DNA of 64,000 nt from Streptomyces griseorubiginosus (GTDB lineage Bacteria; Actinomycetota; Actinomycetes; Streptomycetales; Streptomycetaceae), in assembly GCF_017614965.1 (NCBI RefSeq), contig NZ_WVUG01000006.1:1-64000 (forward strand). The letters run 5' to 3'. The notes under the pieces were generated by a model. It had not been told where the DNA came from and did no database searches. It saw only the letters and a program-made list of their open reading frames with translations. This document shows, in pieces, positions 51,416 to 60,300 of this stretch. The translations under genes were made by a program, and so were the position numbers. The stretch's first letter is position 1; every line of letters begins with the position of its first letter.

Positions 51416-53308
51416 ATGGGACGTTACGAGGATGTCTTCCGCGCCGCCGCCGAGGATCCGGAGACCTTCTGGCTGCGGGCGGCTCAGGCCGTCGACTGGG
51501 AGGCGGCGCCCACCCGCGCCCTGGACTCCTCCCGCGCTCCCTTCCACCGGTGGTACCCGGACGGGCGGCTCAACGTCTGCTTCAACGCCGTCGACCGGCA
51601 CGTCGAGGCCGGCCGCGGCGAGCAGCCCGCGCTCGTGTACGACTCCCCGGTGACGGGGACCCGGCGCACCTACACCTACGCCCGACTCCGGGACGAGGTG
51701 GCCGCTTTCGCCGGGGCGCTCACCGGGCTCGGCGTGAGCCACGGCGACCGCGTGGTCATCTACCTGCCGATGATCCCCGAGGCGGCCGTCGCGATGCTGG
51801 CCTGTGCCCGCATCGGCGCGATCCACTCGGTCGTCTTCGGCGGCTTCGCTCCGCCCGAACTCGCCGTCCGCATCGACGACGCGGCCCCGAAGGTGGTCGT
51901 CTCCGCCTCCTGCGGCATCGAGGGCAAGCGCGTCATCCCCTACAAGCCGCTGCTGGACCAGGCGATCGAACTCGCCGCGCACCGGCCCGAGAAGCGGGTG
52001 ATCGTCCAACGGCCTCAGGAGCGGGCCGAGTTGGGGCCGGACGACCTGGACTGGGCCGATCTGGTCGCCACCGCGCCCGCGGCCCCCTGTGTGCCGGTGG
52101 CCGCGACGGACCCGCTCTACATCCTCTACACGTCCGGAACGACCGGGAAACCCAAGGGAGTCGTCCGCGACTGCGGCGGCTACGCGGTGGCCCTGCTCTG
52201 GTCGATGGGCGCCGTCTACGACATCGGCCCGGGCGAGACCATGTTCACCGGCTCCGACGTGGGCTGGGTCGTCGGGCACTCGTACATCGTCTACGGACCG
52301 CTCCTGGCCGGTGCCACGACCGTGCTGTACGAGGGGAAGCCGGTCGGCACGCCGGACGCGGGCCAGTTCTGGCGCGTCGCCGCCGAGTACGGCGTCAAGA
52401 CCATGTTCACCGCGCCCACCGCCTTCCGCGCCATCAGGAAGGAGGACCCGAAAGGCACCCTCACCGCCGGGTACGACCTCTCCCGCCTGCGCTACCTCTT
52501 CCTCGCCGGAGAACGACTCGACCCCGAGACCTACCACTGGGCAAGTGCCCTGCTGGACATCCCGGTGATCGACCACTGGTGGCAGACCGAGACCGGCTGG
52601 CCCATCGTCGCCAACCCGGTCGGCATCGAGGCGGCGCCCGTCAAACCCGGCTCGCCCACCCGGCCGCTGCCCGGCTGGGACGTCCGTGTCCTCGACCCCT
52701 CCGGGCAGCCCGTGCCGCCCGGGGTCGACGGCGCGATCGTCGTACGGCTTCCGCTGCCGCCGGGTGCGCTGCCCACCCTCTGGAACGACGACGCCCGTTT
52801 CGTCGCCTCCTACCTCTCGGCCTACGACGGCTACTACCTCACCGGCGACAGCGGGCACATCGACGAGGACGGCTACGTCTACGTCATGGGCCGCACCGAC
52901 GACGTCATCAACGTCGCAGGACACCGGCTGTCCACCGGCAGCATGGAAGAGGTCCTGGCCACCCACCCCGACGTCGCCGAGTGCGCCGTGATCGGCGTCG
53001 CCGACGCCCTGAAGGGACAGGTGCCGCGCGGCCTGGTCGTCCTGAAGGCGGGCACCGCCCGCGAACCCGCCGAGGTCGAGGCCGAACTCGTCCGGCTCGT
53101 CCGGACACGCATCGGCGCGGTCGCCTCCCTCAAGGAGGTCGCCGTCGTACCGGCCCTGCCCAAGACCCGCTCCGGGAAGATCCTGCGCAAGACCATGCGC
53201 GGCATCGCCGACGGCCTCGACGAGCCCATCCCCTCCACGGTGGACGACCCGAACGTCATCGAGACCCTGCGTCCGGTGCTGCGCCGCCCGGAGCGGGACG
53301 GGTCATGA
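51416..53308 (+). CDS. prpE: propionyl-CoA synthetase-like acyl-CoA synthetase (PrpE)
   Basis: A 630-residue acyl-adenylate-forming enzyme of the acetyl/propionyl-CoA synthetase branch (N-terminal RYEDVFRAAAEDPETFWLRA). Landmarks: P-loop YTSGTTGKPKG, acyl pocket WWQTETGWP, YLTGDSGHIDEDGYVYV, and the adenylation lysine in KTRSGKILRK. Lys is a typical acetylation site controlling these enzymes. The reaction activates a short-chain acid with ATP and CoA. GAAGGAGA precedes the ATG. It is the second gene of an operon with lpdA. Its end overlaps the convergent brkB-like gene by 6 bp. Acetate versus propionate preference is inferred. Confidence 0.9.
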   Translation: MGRYEDVFRAAAEDPETFWLRAAQAVDWEAAPTRALDSSRAPFHRWYPDGRLNVCFNAVDRHVEAGRGEQPALVYDSPVTGTRRTYTYARLRDEVAAFAGALTGLGVSHGDRVVIYLPMIPEAAVAMLACARIGAIHSVVFGGFAPPELAVRIDDAAPKVVVSASCGIEGKRVIPYKPLLDQAIELAAHRPEKRVIVQRPQERAELGPDDLDWADLVATAPAAPCVPVAATDPLYILYTSGTTGKPKGVVRDCGGYAVALLWSMGAVYDIGPGETMFTGSDVGWVVGHSYIVYGPLLAGATTVLYEGKPVGTPDAGQFWRVAAEYGVKTMFTAPTAFRAIRKEDPKGTLTAGYDLSRLRYLFLAGERLDPETYHWASALLDIPVIDHWWQTETGWPIVANPVGIEAAPVKPGSPTRPLPGWDVRVLDPSGQPVPPGVDGAIVVRLPLPPGALPTLWNDDARFVASYLSAYDGYYLTGDSGHIDEDGYVYVMGRTDDVINVAGHRLSTGSMEEVLATHPDVAECAVIGVADALKGQVPRGLVVLKAGTAREPAEVEAELVRLVRTRIGAVASLKEVAVVPALPKTRSGKILRKTMRGIADGLDEPIPSTVDDPNVIETLRPVLRRPERDGS

Positions 53309-54361
53309 CTCGTTCAGCCGGCGCAGGTCCGCCTCGTCCCACTTCCGTGTGTCGCGCGGCTCGGTGTAGGGCTCCCGGTCCGGCGGCAGGCCCCCGGCGA
53401 TCGCCCGCTGCCGTACCGTCTCCGCGTCGAACTCCAGGCCGAGCAGGATCGCGAGATTGCTGATCCACAGCCAGATGAGGAAGACGATGACGCCGGCCAT
53501 GGTGCCGTAGGTCTTGTTGTACGACGCGAAGTTCGCGACGTAGATCGCGAAGCCGGCGGAGGCGATCATCCAGATCACCAGGGCGAGGAAGCTGCCGGGG
53601 GTGACCCAGCGGAACCCCTTGACCTTCGCGTTCGGGCTGGCCCAGTACAGGATCGCGATCATGACCGTGACCAGGACGACCAGCACGGGCCACTTGGCGA
53701 TCGACCACACGGTCAGGGCCGTGTCCCCGATGCCGAGCGCGGTCCCCGCCTGCCGGGCCAGGGCCCCGGTGAACACCACGATCAGGGCGCTGATCACGGC
53801 CAGCACCATCAGCACGACCGTCAGCCCGAGGCGCACCGGGAGGATCTTCCACGCCGGCCGGCCCTCGGGCATGTCGTAGACCTTGTTGGCCGAGCGGATG
53901 AACGCGGCGACATACCCGGACGCCGACCACACCGCGAGCGCGATGCCGACGATCGCCATGACCGAGCCGGTGCCGGAGTGGTTCTGCAACTGCTCCACGG
54001 CCCGGGTGATGATGTCCCGGGCGGAACCGGGGGTGAGCTGCCTGAGGTTCTTCAGCACCGAGTCCGTTGCCGACTTGCCGGTGATGCCGAGCAGCGACAC
54101 CAGCACCAGCAGCGCCGGGAACAGCGACAGCACCCCGTAGTACGTCAGCGCCGCCGCGCGGTCGGCCAGTTCGTCGTCCGTGAACTCGCGCAGCGCCCCC
54201 TTGAACACCGCGCCCCAGGCCCGCCTGGGCAGCTTCGTGGGGGCGTCCGGCGCCCGCCGCTCGACCTCCGGCCCCGGCCCGACCTCCTGCGGCTCGGGTG
54301 GCTCGGGTGCCTGGTCCGTGTCCTCGTGGTTCTTCCGACCCGGAAGATGCAGTCTCGCCAT
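53303..54361 (-). CDS. YihY/BrkB-family membrane protein
   Basis: A 352-residue protein. After a 65-residue disordered acidic head comes a typical BrkB core: REFTDDELADRAAALTYYGV, then six hydrophobic helices with VWSASGYVAAFIRSANKVYD and ILYWASPNAKVKGFRWVTPG. The family (once called ribonuclease BN) has no proven function; envelope or transport roles are suspected. The tail is charged (RKWDEADLRRLNES). ATG at 54361; no strong ribosome site. The neighbouring exchanger remnant starts right behind it, so the promoter region may be altered. Confidence 0.85.
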   Translation of the reverse strand: MARLHLPGRKNHEDTDQAPEPPEPQEVGPGPEVERRAPDAPTKLPRRAWGAVFKGALREFTDDELADRAAALTYYGVLSLFPALLVLVSLLGITGKSATDSVLKNLRQLTPGSARDIITRAVEQLQNHSGTGSVMAIVGIALAVWSASGYVAAFIRSANKVYDMPEGRPAWKILPVRLGLTVVLMVLAVISALIVVFTGALARQAGTALGIGDTALTVWSIAKWPVLVVLVTVMIAILYWASPNAKVKGFRWVTPGSFLALVIWMIASAGFAIYVANFASYNKTYGTMAGVIVFLIWLWISNLAILLGLEFDAETVRQRAIAGGLPPDREPYTEPRDTRKWDEADLRRLNES

Positions 54362-54399
54362 ACCCGGCGGGTAACCCCGGGACGGCGGCCCACGCATCC

Positions 54400-55253
54400 G
54401 GAAGGCAGCAGGCCGATGGCATCCTCGGCGGCATCGCCATCCAGACCGTCGTCCTGGCCGTCCTGGACGCCGCCGGGGTACGTCCGCGCGCCCCGCTGAC
54501 CCGGCTCGCCGCCAGCCTCCAACTCGTTCTCGAAAGCGCCCTCGTCGTCGTCATCCTCGCCGTGGTCGTCATGGGCACCCAGCTCCCGCCCGACCTGCAC
54601 GCCGGCCCTCTGGCGCCCGCCTCCGCGGCGATCGCCGTGCTGTGGCTGCTCGGACTGGTCCTGCTCGACCGGGCAGGCCACGGGCTGCCGTGGCGGGAGG
54701 GCGGCGACGCCCCCGACAGCCGGCCCGAGCCGCGCGGCCACTCCCGCGGCAAGAAGGAGAAGGCCGCCACCGACCAGGGCGTCGGCTCCGGCCGCGCGGC
54801 GCTGATCTTCGCCTCCGCGGCCCTGGCGACGCTGGTCGCGGGAGTGGCCATCGAGCACACCGGCGAGGAGTTCTTCGCCCGACAGGGGCTGAGCGGTGTG
54901 CTGTTCGGCGCGACCGTGCCGGCCACCGCCACCTCCCTGCCCGAGATCAGCACCGGCCTGACCTCCACCCGTCTGGGCGACTACCAGCTCGCCGTCAGCG
55001 ACATCTTCGGCGGCAACTCCTTCCTGCCCGTGCTGTTCCTGCCCGCCGCCCTGATCTCGGCAAGCCGGTCCTCCCGGCGGCGCACGACACCGACATCCAC
55101 CTCACCGCTCTCGGCGTGATGCTCACCGTCGTCTACATGGCCGGGCTCGTCTTCCGCCCCCGGCACCAATACGCACGTCTGGGCGTCGACAGCGTCACCG
55201 TGGTGGTCGTCCACCTGGTCGGCGTCGCCGGGCTCGCCACCATCGTCCTCTGA
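54400..55253 (+). pseudogene. decayed Na+/Ca2+-type cation exchanger (5' deletion and frameshift)
   Basis: From about 54409 the frame reads GILGGIAIQTVVLAVLDAAG and continues through several hydrophobic helices to the exchanger alpha-repeat GATVPATATSLPEISTG and QLAVSDIFGGNS. The first half of the protein, with the first alpha-repeat, is absent. Near 55060 the sequence ATCTCGGCAAGCC appears to lack one G; restoring it joins the rest (KPVLPAAHDTDIHLTALGVM, two more helices) to the TGA at 55251-55253. So the gene has lost its start and one base. Charged loop (RGHSRGKKEKA) lies between the halves. Confidence 0.75.
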
Positions 55254-55367
55254 GCGGGCGTCACGTAAGCGGGTGAAGCCTGGGCCACCGCCCGTCGAGC
55301 GGGGCATGCATGAAGATCCCGGCCGTATCCGGACGAGTCGGCGGAGGCGACACGCTGGAGGCGCGTG

Positions 55368-57011
55368 ATGAATGCAAGAACCGAGCAGACAGGCGGAACG
55401 GTCCACAAGGTGCCGGTCCTGATCGTCGGCGGTTCACTGGTCGGTCTGTCCACCTCGCTCTTCCTCGGCCGACTGGGGGTGCGGCACACCCTCGTGGAGC
55501 GCCATGCCGGCACCTCCATCCACCCCCGCGGCCGGGGCAACAACGTTCGGACGATGGAGCTGTTCCGGGTGTCCGGCACCGAGCCGGCGATCCATCAGGC
55601 CGCGTCCACCCTCGCCGACAACCACGGCATCCTGCAGACCCCCACCCTGGTCGGCGACACGGGCGAGTGGCTGTTCAAGGAGATCGACCCGGGCGGCGGA
55701 CTGGCCCGCTTCAGCCCGACCGCCTGGTGCCTGTGCAGCCAGAACGACCTCGAACCGGTCCTGCTCGACCACGCCGCGCGGCTCGGCGGCGACCTGCGCT
55801 ACTCCACCGAGATGATGTCCTTCGACGCCGACTCCACCGGCGTCACCGCGTTCGTCAAGAGCAGGCAGACGGGCGAGCACACCACCATCCGCGCCGACTA
55901 CCTGGTCGCCGCGGACGGCCCCCGCAGCCCGGTGCGCGAACAGCTCGGCATCGGCCAGAGCGGACCCGGCGACCTGTTCCACAACGTCAGCATCACCTTC
56001 CGCTCCCGCCGGCTCGCCGACGTCGTGGGCGAGCGCCGCTTCATCGTCTGCTACCTCACCAGCCCCGACGCCGACGGCGCCCTGCTGCCGGTCGACAACC
56101 GCGAGCACTGGGTCTTCCACGCCCCCTGGCACCCCGAACACGGGGAAACCCTCGAGGAGTTCACCGACGAACGCTGCGCCGACCACATCCGCCGCGCGGT
56201 CGGCGACCCGGGCCTCGACATCGAGATCACCGGCCGGGCCCCCTGGCACGCGGCCCAGCGTGTCGCACGCAGCTACAGCTCCGGACGCGTCTTCCTGGCC
56301 GGCGACTCGGCCCACGAGATGTCACCCACCGGCGCCTTCGGCTCCAACACCGGCATCCAGGACGCGCACAACCTCGCCTGGAAACTGGCCGCCGTGCTCG
56401 GCGGCTGGGCCGGTCAGGGCCTGCTGGACAGCTACGACGCCGAGCGCCGGCCGGTCGCCGAGGCCACCAGTGCCCGCGCCGCCGTACGGTCCGCCGAGCA
56501 CAGCCACCCCGGCTTCGCCGCACCGCCCGGCGCCGGCAGCGGTCCGCAGCGCGGCATCCTCAACGTCGCCCTCGGCTATCGCTACCCGCACGGGGCGGTC
56601 GCCGGAGCCGATCCGGCGATGCCGGTCGTCCCGGAGAAACTCGCCCTCAACGGTGAACCGGGCAGCCGTGCGCCCCATCTGTGGGTCCGTCACCAGGGCG
56701 AGCGGGTCTCCACCCTCGACCTGTACGAACGCTCCCTGGTCCTGCTCAGCGACGGCGCCACGCCGAACGGCTGGCACCAGGCCGCCCTCCGGCTCGCCGA
56801 GCAGCTGTCCCTGCCGCTCGTCCCCTACCGGATGGGTGAGGAACTGGTGCCGGAGGAGGGGGCGGACTGGGCGGCGGCCCACGGCACGACCCGTGAGGGC
56901 GCCGTCCTCGTCCGGCCCGACGGATTCGTCGCCTGGCGCTGTGAAGGCCCGGTCGAGGACCCCGAGTCGACCCTGCGCGAGGTCCTGACGGCGGTTCTCG
57001 CGCGGAGCTGA
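55368..57011 (+). CDS. whiE-ORFVIII: FAD-dependent aromatic hydroxylase (whiE ORFVIII-like)
   Basis: A 547-residue class A flavin monooxygenase. FAD motif VLIVGGSLVGLSTSLFLGR at about 16-34, NADPH/FAD motif VAADGPRSPVREQLG (DG fingerprint) in the middle, and FLAGDSAHEMSPTGAFG (GD motif), followed by GIQDAHNLAWKL. The C-terminal thioredoxin-like domain is that of aromatic polyketide hydroxylases (TetG/PgaE type). It should hydroxylate a polycyclic polyketide, most likely the spore pigment precursor. The ATG at 55368 has GGAGG six bases upstream (a GTG directly precedes it). In S. coelicolor the equivalent gene is divergent from the pigment operon; here it is co-directional and 1.7 kb upstream. 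Confidence 0.88.
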   Translation: MNARTEQTGGTVHKVPVLIVGGSLVGLSTSLFLGRLGVRHTLVERHAGTSIHPRGRGNNVRTMELFRVSGTEPAIHQAASTLADNHGILQTPTLVGDTGEWLFKEIDPGGGLARFSPTAWCLCSQNDLEPVLLDHAARLGGDLRYSTEMMSFDADSTGVTAFVKSRQTGEHTTIRADYLVAADGPRSPVREQLGIGQSGPGDLFHNVSITFRSRRLADVVGERRFIVCYLTSPDADGALLPVDNREHWVFHAPWHPEHGETLEEFTDERCADHIRRAVGDPGLDIEITGRAPWHAAQRVARSYSSGRVFLAGDSAHEMSPTGAFGSNTGIQDAHNLAWKLAAVLGGWAGQGLLDSYDAERRPVAEATSARAAVRSAEHSHPGFAAPPGAGSGPQRGILNVALGYRYPHGAVAGADPAMPVVPEKLALNGEPGSRAPHLWVRHQGERVSTLDLYERSLVLLSDGATPNGWHQAALRLAEQLSLPLVPYRMGEELVPEEGADWAAAHGTTREGAVLVRPDGFVAWRCEGPVEDPESTLREVLTAVLARS

Positions 57012-57028
57012 CAGCGGAGCAACCGAGT

Positions 57029-57070
57029 GAGCCGCCTTCCACCCGTCCCGGAACGGGCGGAAGGCGGCTC
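57029..57070 (+). terminator. strong hairpin after the FAD hydroxylase
   Basis: Arms GAGCCGCCTTCC (57029-57040) and GGAAGGCGGCTC (57059-57070) enclose an inner stem CCCGT/ACGGG with one mismatch and a 6-base loop. It starts 17 bp after the stop codon. It separates the hydroxylase from the downstream genes transcriptionally. Confidence 0.75.
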
Positions 57071-57263
57071 GTCGTGCGTGTGTCCTGCACGGATGCGATG
57101 CGCGTTGCTCCGGACGGGCGGTGTCCGGGACGTGCCCGCGTCACCCGGGTGAGCCGCCCAAGTGGTGAGGCGGGCGCCCCTGACTGACGGTGGTTCACAT
57201 CGGGGCCGGGTCACCTCAGCTGACGAAGCGCCAGCTGCCCGGTCACGACGGAAGGAACGTCAT

Positions 57264-57776
57264 ATGCGTTCTGCTCGCATGCTTCTGGCCACCGGAGCGG
57301 TCTCGGCCGTTCTCGCCCTCGGCGCCCCCGCCGCCTACGCCTACGGCGGCGACGGGGACCAGTCGGGCTCGTCCTGGAGCCACGACGGCTCCTCCGGCCA
57401 CGACAGCTCTTCGTACACCAAGGACCACGACCAGGACGGCGGCCACGGCCGGCCGCACGGCGGAATGCACACGGGTGGCGGTGCGCTGACCGCCGTCCAG
57501 CAGGACGGCGGCGGCGCCCGCGACCCGCGGTTCGACCCCGACACCTACAAGGACAAGGACAAGGACGGCGGCTCCGACTCCTGGGGCGGCTCGAACTCCC
57601 ACGGCGACTCGGACTCCTGGGGCGGCGGCCACGAGAAGCCGCACGGCGGCATGCACACCGGAGGCGGCGCCCTCGCCAACCCCGGGGTGACCGCGGGCGG
57701 CGTGGCCGTCCTCGCCGTCGCCGGAGCCGGAATCTACCTGGCGCGGCGCAGGAAGAGCGCCGCGGGCCTGGCCTGA
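57264..57776 (+). CDS. cell-surface protein with C-terminal anchor, likely sortase substrate
   Basis: A 170-residue protein: Sec signal (1-26, ending AYAYGG), a Gly/Asp/Ser/His-rich low-complexity ectodomain, one hydrophobic helix (TAGGVAVLAVAGAGIYLA) and a basic tail RRRKS. The ectodomain contains two copies of PHGGMHTGGGAL about 60 residues apart. The second copy runs into ALANPG just before the helix; LANPG resembles the LAxTG sorting signal of class E sortases except at one position. The class F sortase gene follows 112 bp downstream. The ATG has GGAAGGAA upstream. Role in the aerial/spore envelope is inferred. Confidence 0.75.
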   Translation: MRSARMLLATGAVSAVLALGAPAAYAYGGDGDQSGSSWSHDGSSGHDSSSYTKDHDQDGGHGRPHGGMHTGGGALTAVQQDGGGARDPRFDPDTYKDKDKDGGSDSWGGSNSHGDSDSWGGGHEKPHGGMHTGGGALANPGVTAGGVAVLAVAGAGIYLARRRKSAAGLA

Positions 57777-57888
57777 TCCATGCCTGACGCGATAGCCGCC
57801 GTGGCCGCCACCCGCGCCCCCGGTGGCGGCCCGGCCGGCCCTCCTCGCCCGTTCATTCCGCTGCCGCAGCCAAGTGAGGTGGTCCTCG

Positions 57889-58575
57889 ATGGCAGCCCCC
57901 GATTCCCCCTCTTCCGACGACGAGCAGGCCCAAAGCGGCTCCAGGTCCGGCGCGAACCTGATGATGGTGTGCGCCGCCGCCCTGGTGATCGTCGCGGTGA
58001 GCCTGGCCGGCGGCCGGGACGCCTCCGCCGACCGGTCCCATACCCCCGCCGCGGCCCCGCAGGCCGCCGCACCCGCGGCGCCCGCCTCGCCCGACGCCCG
58101 CGAGACCGCCGCCGCCCCGCACCTTCCGCGGTCCCGGCCGGTGCGCCTGCTCATCCCGAAGATCTCCGTCGACGCCCCCTTCACCGACCTCGCCATCGGT
58201 CCCAGCGGGCAGCTCGAGCCGCCGCCCGCGCACGACACCAACCTCGTCGGCTGGTACGCCGACGGCGCCTCACCCGGTGAGGCAGGCACCGCGATCATCG
58301 CCGGACACGTCGACACCACGACGTCCGCGGCCGTCTTCGCCGGCCTCGGCGAACTGCGCAAGGGCGACCTCTTCCACGTCGTACGGGCCGACGGCCGCAA
58401 GGCGACCTTCGTCGTCGACAGCGCCGAGACCTTCGCGAAGGACGCCTTCCCCAGCGATCGCGTGTACGCCGACACCTCCCGGGCCGAGGTCCGGCTGATC
58501 ACCTGTGCGGGCGACTACGACCGCACGGCCCGGGACTACAAGGACAACCTTGTGGTCTTCGCGCACCTCGTGTGA
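57889..58575 (+). CDS. class F sortase
   Basis: A 228-residue membrane-anchored transpeptidase. An N-terminal helix (about 22-41) is followed by a disordered Ala/Pro linker and the sortase barrel (about 85-228). The catalytic triad is visible: His140 in IIAGHVDT, Cys206 in LITCAGDYD, Arg215 in ARDYKDN. Class F enzymes are an actinobacterial group with few known substrates. The start (ATG at 57889) has GAGGTGG upstream. It follows the surface protein on the same strand and precedes the pigment operon. Confidence 0.92.
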   Translation: MAAPDSPSSDDEQAQSGSRSGANLMMVCAAALVIVAVSLAGGRDASADRSHTPAAAPQAAAPAAPASPDARETAAAPHLPRSRPVRLLIPKISVDAPFTDLAIGPSGQLEPPPAHDTNLVGWYADGASPGEAGTAIIAGHVDTTTSAAVFAGLGELRKGDLFHVVRADGRKATFVVDSAETFAKDAFPSDRVYADTSRAEVRLITCAGDYDRTARDYKDNLVVFAHLV

Positions 58576-58714
58576 CCCCCCGCGAAGGCGGCGCGGTCAC
58601 CCACGTAGTTCATCCGAGTCGCGCCCTTCCCGGCCCGGGCACAGGATCAAGGAACGCCGACGTGGCCCTCGAGCGGCCCACGTCCACCGCTGTCCCGCGA
58701 AGGAGATGTGCTCC

Positions 58715-59833
58715 ATGACCACCCTGTCCGCATCCGCCTCACAACCGCTCGCGCGACAGGTGTCGCCCCGGGTCTCGCAGTCCGTCTTCGACGGCTCCCG
58801 GCTCCGTGTCGTCCTCCTGGTGGACGTCTACGAGGGCGCCCAGCAGCAGTTCCTGGAGGCCTACGAGCAGTTGTGCAACCAGGTCGCCTCCGTGCCCGGC
58901 CACGTCAGCGACCAGCTGTGCCAGTCGATCGAGAACCCCTCCCAGTGGCTGATCACCAGCGAGTGGGAGAGCGCGCCGCCGTTCCTCGCCTGGGTCAACA
59001 GCGAGGAGCACGTCCGCATGGTCGAGCCCCTGCACAGCTGCGTCCGCGACACCCGCTCCCTGCGCTTCCACATCGTCCGCGAGACCGGCGGCCCGGCCCC
59101 GGCCGACTCCGACCGGCGGCTGCAGGCCGCGCCCCGCATCGGCGACGGGGTGATCCGCCACGCGCTCACCTTCACCGTCAAGCCGGGCAGCGAGGAGAAG
59201 GTCGCCGAGATCCTCTCCGACTACGCCTCGCCGAAGCCGGAGGTCGACCAGAACACCCGGCTGTGCCGCACCTCCCTGTTCATGCACGGCAACCGGGTGG
59301 TGCGGGCCATCGAGGTGCGCGGCGACCTGCTCGCGGCGCTGCGCCACGTCGCCCGCCAGCCCGAGGTCCGTGCCGTGGAGGAGGCCATCAACCCCTACCT
59401 GGAGCAGGACCGGGACCTGGACGACCCCGAGTCCGCCCGCGTGTTCTTCACCCGGGCCGCGCTGCCCGCCGTCCACCATGTGACGGCCGAGCAGGAGGAC
59501 CCCGGTGCGCAGCGCCACGCCCTGTACTACCCGGCCCGTCCCGGCCGCGGCATGGAGCTGGCCGAACTGCTGGCCCGGCAGGACGAGAAGGCGGCGGACG
59601 ACCCGCGCAGCCCCGTCGTGCGCAGCACGATCTTCCAGCGCGACGAGGTCGTGGTCCGGCTGATCGACGTACGCGGCGACCTCGACGCCGCCGACCCGGC
59701 GCTGGTCCTCGGCATCGCCGACCCCGCCCGGCTGGCCGAGCTGACAACGCTGTCGAAGGACGGCGACCTCAAGCACGTCCTCGGTCAGGCCCGCGCGGAC
59801 CTCGTCACCGACCGCCGTTCGCCCGAAGCCTGA
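58715..59833 (+). CDS. whiE-ORFI: SchA/CurD-like protein, whiE ORFI homologue
   Basis: A 372-residue cytoplasmic protein made of about three ferredoxin-like (dimeric alpha/beta-barrel) modules: an antibiotic-monooxygenase-like module ([20 protein letters not shown], with [19 protein letters not shown]), then two modules of the SchA/CurD domain ([36 protein letters not shown]). Homologues are the first gene of spore-pigment clusters (whiE, sch, cur). Exact role unknown; possibly cyclisation or oxidation of the polyketide. The ATG at 58715 has AAGGAG nine bases upstream. It is 38 bp from the cupin gene, the start of a tightly packed operon. Confidence 0.88.
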   Translation: MTTLSASASQPLARQVSPRVSQSVFDGSRLRVVLLVDVYEGAQQQFLEAYEQLCNQVASVPGHVSDQLCQSIENPSQWLITSEWESAPPFLAWVNSEEHVRMVEPLHSCVRDTRSLRFHIVRETGGPAPADSDRRLQAAPRIGDGVIRHALTFTVKPGSEEKVAEILSDYASPKPEVDQNTRLCRTSLFMHGNRVVRAIEVRGDLLAALRHVARQPEVRAVEEAINPYLEQDRDLDDPESARVFFTRAALPAVHHVTAEQEDPGAQRHALYYPARPGRGMELAELLARQDEKAADDPRSPVVRSTIFQRDEVVVRLIDVRGDLDAADPALVLGIADPARLAELTTLSKDGDLKHVLGQARADLVTDRRSPEA

Positions 59834-59871
59834 TCCGCCTCGCCGCCCCAGCACACGAACGGAGCAACGCC

Positions 59872-60300
59872 GTGACCCAACCCCGTCCCACCATCGTGGA
59901 TCTCAGCGACGTCGAGCCCAACACTCGGCGCGGCGGCGATCTGCGCGCCATGCTCACCCCCAACACGGTCGGCTCCACCAGCGGTTTCATGGGCGTGGCC
60001 ATCGTGCAGCCCGGCGACCGCATCGGTGAGCACTACCACCCCTACTCCGAGGAGTTCGTGTACGTCGTCTGCGGTCAGCTGGAAGTCGACCTCGACGGCG
60101 AACCGCACCCGCTGCGGCCCGAGCAGGGGCTGATGATCCCCATCAACATGCGCCACCGCTTCCGCAACGTCGGCAAGGTGGAGGCCCGGATCGTCTTCCA
60201 CCTCGGGCCGCTCGCGCCGACGCCGCCCCTCGGCCACGTCGACACCGAGGAGACCCCCGCCGCCGTCGGGGTCGACGACCGACAGCAGGTCCGTTCATGA
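59872..60300 (+). CDS. whiE-ORFII: cupin protein, whiE ORFII homologue
   Basis: A 142-residue single-domain cupin. Motif 1 is [21 protein letters not shown] (His, His, Glu metal ligands) and motif 2 is [12 protein letters not shown] (His). Cupins of this type take part in aromatic polyketide cyclisation or oxidation; in spore-pigment clusters the gene is the second of the operon. Start is a GTG; its stop overlaps the ketosynthase start in ATGA (60297-60300), showing coupled translation. Confidence 0.9.
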   Translation: MTQPRPTIVDLSDVEPNTRRGGDLRAMLTPNTVGSTSGFMGVAIVQPGDRIGEHYHPYSEEFVYVVCGQLEVDLDGEPHPLRPEQGLMIPINMRHRFRNVGKVEARIVFHLGPLAPTPPLGHVDTEETPAAVGVDDRQQVRS

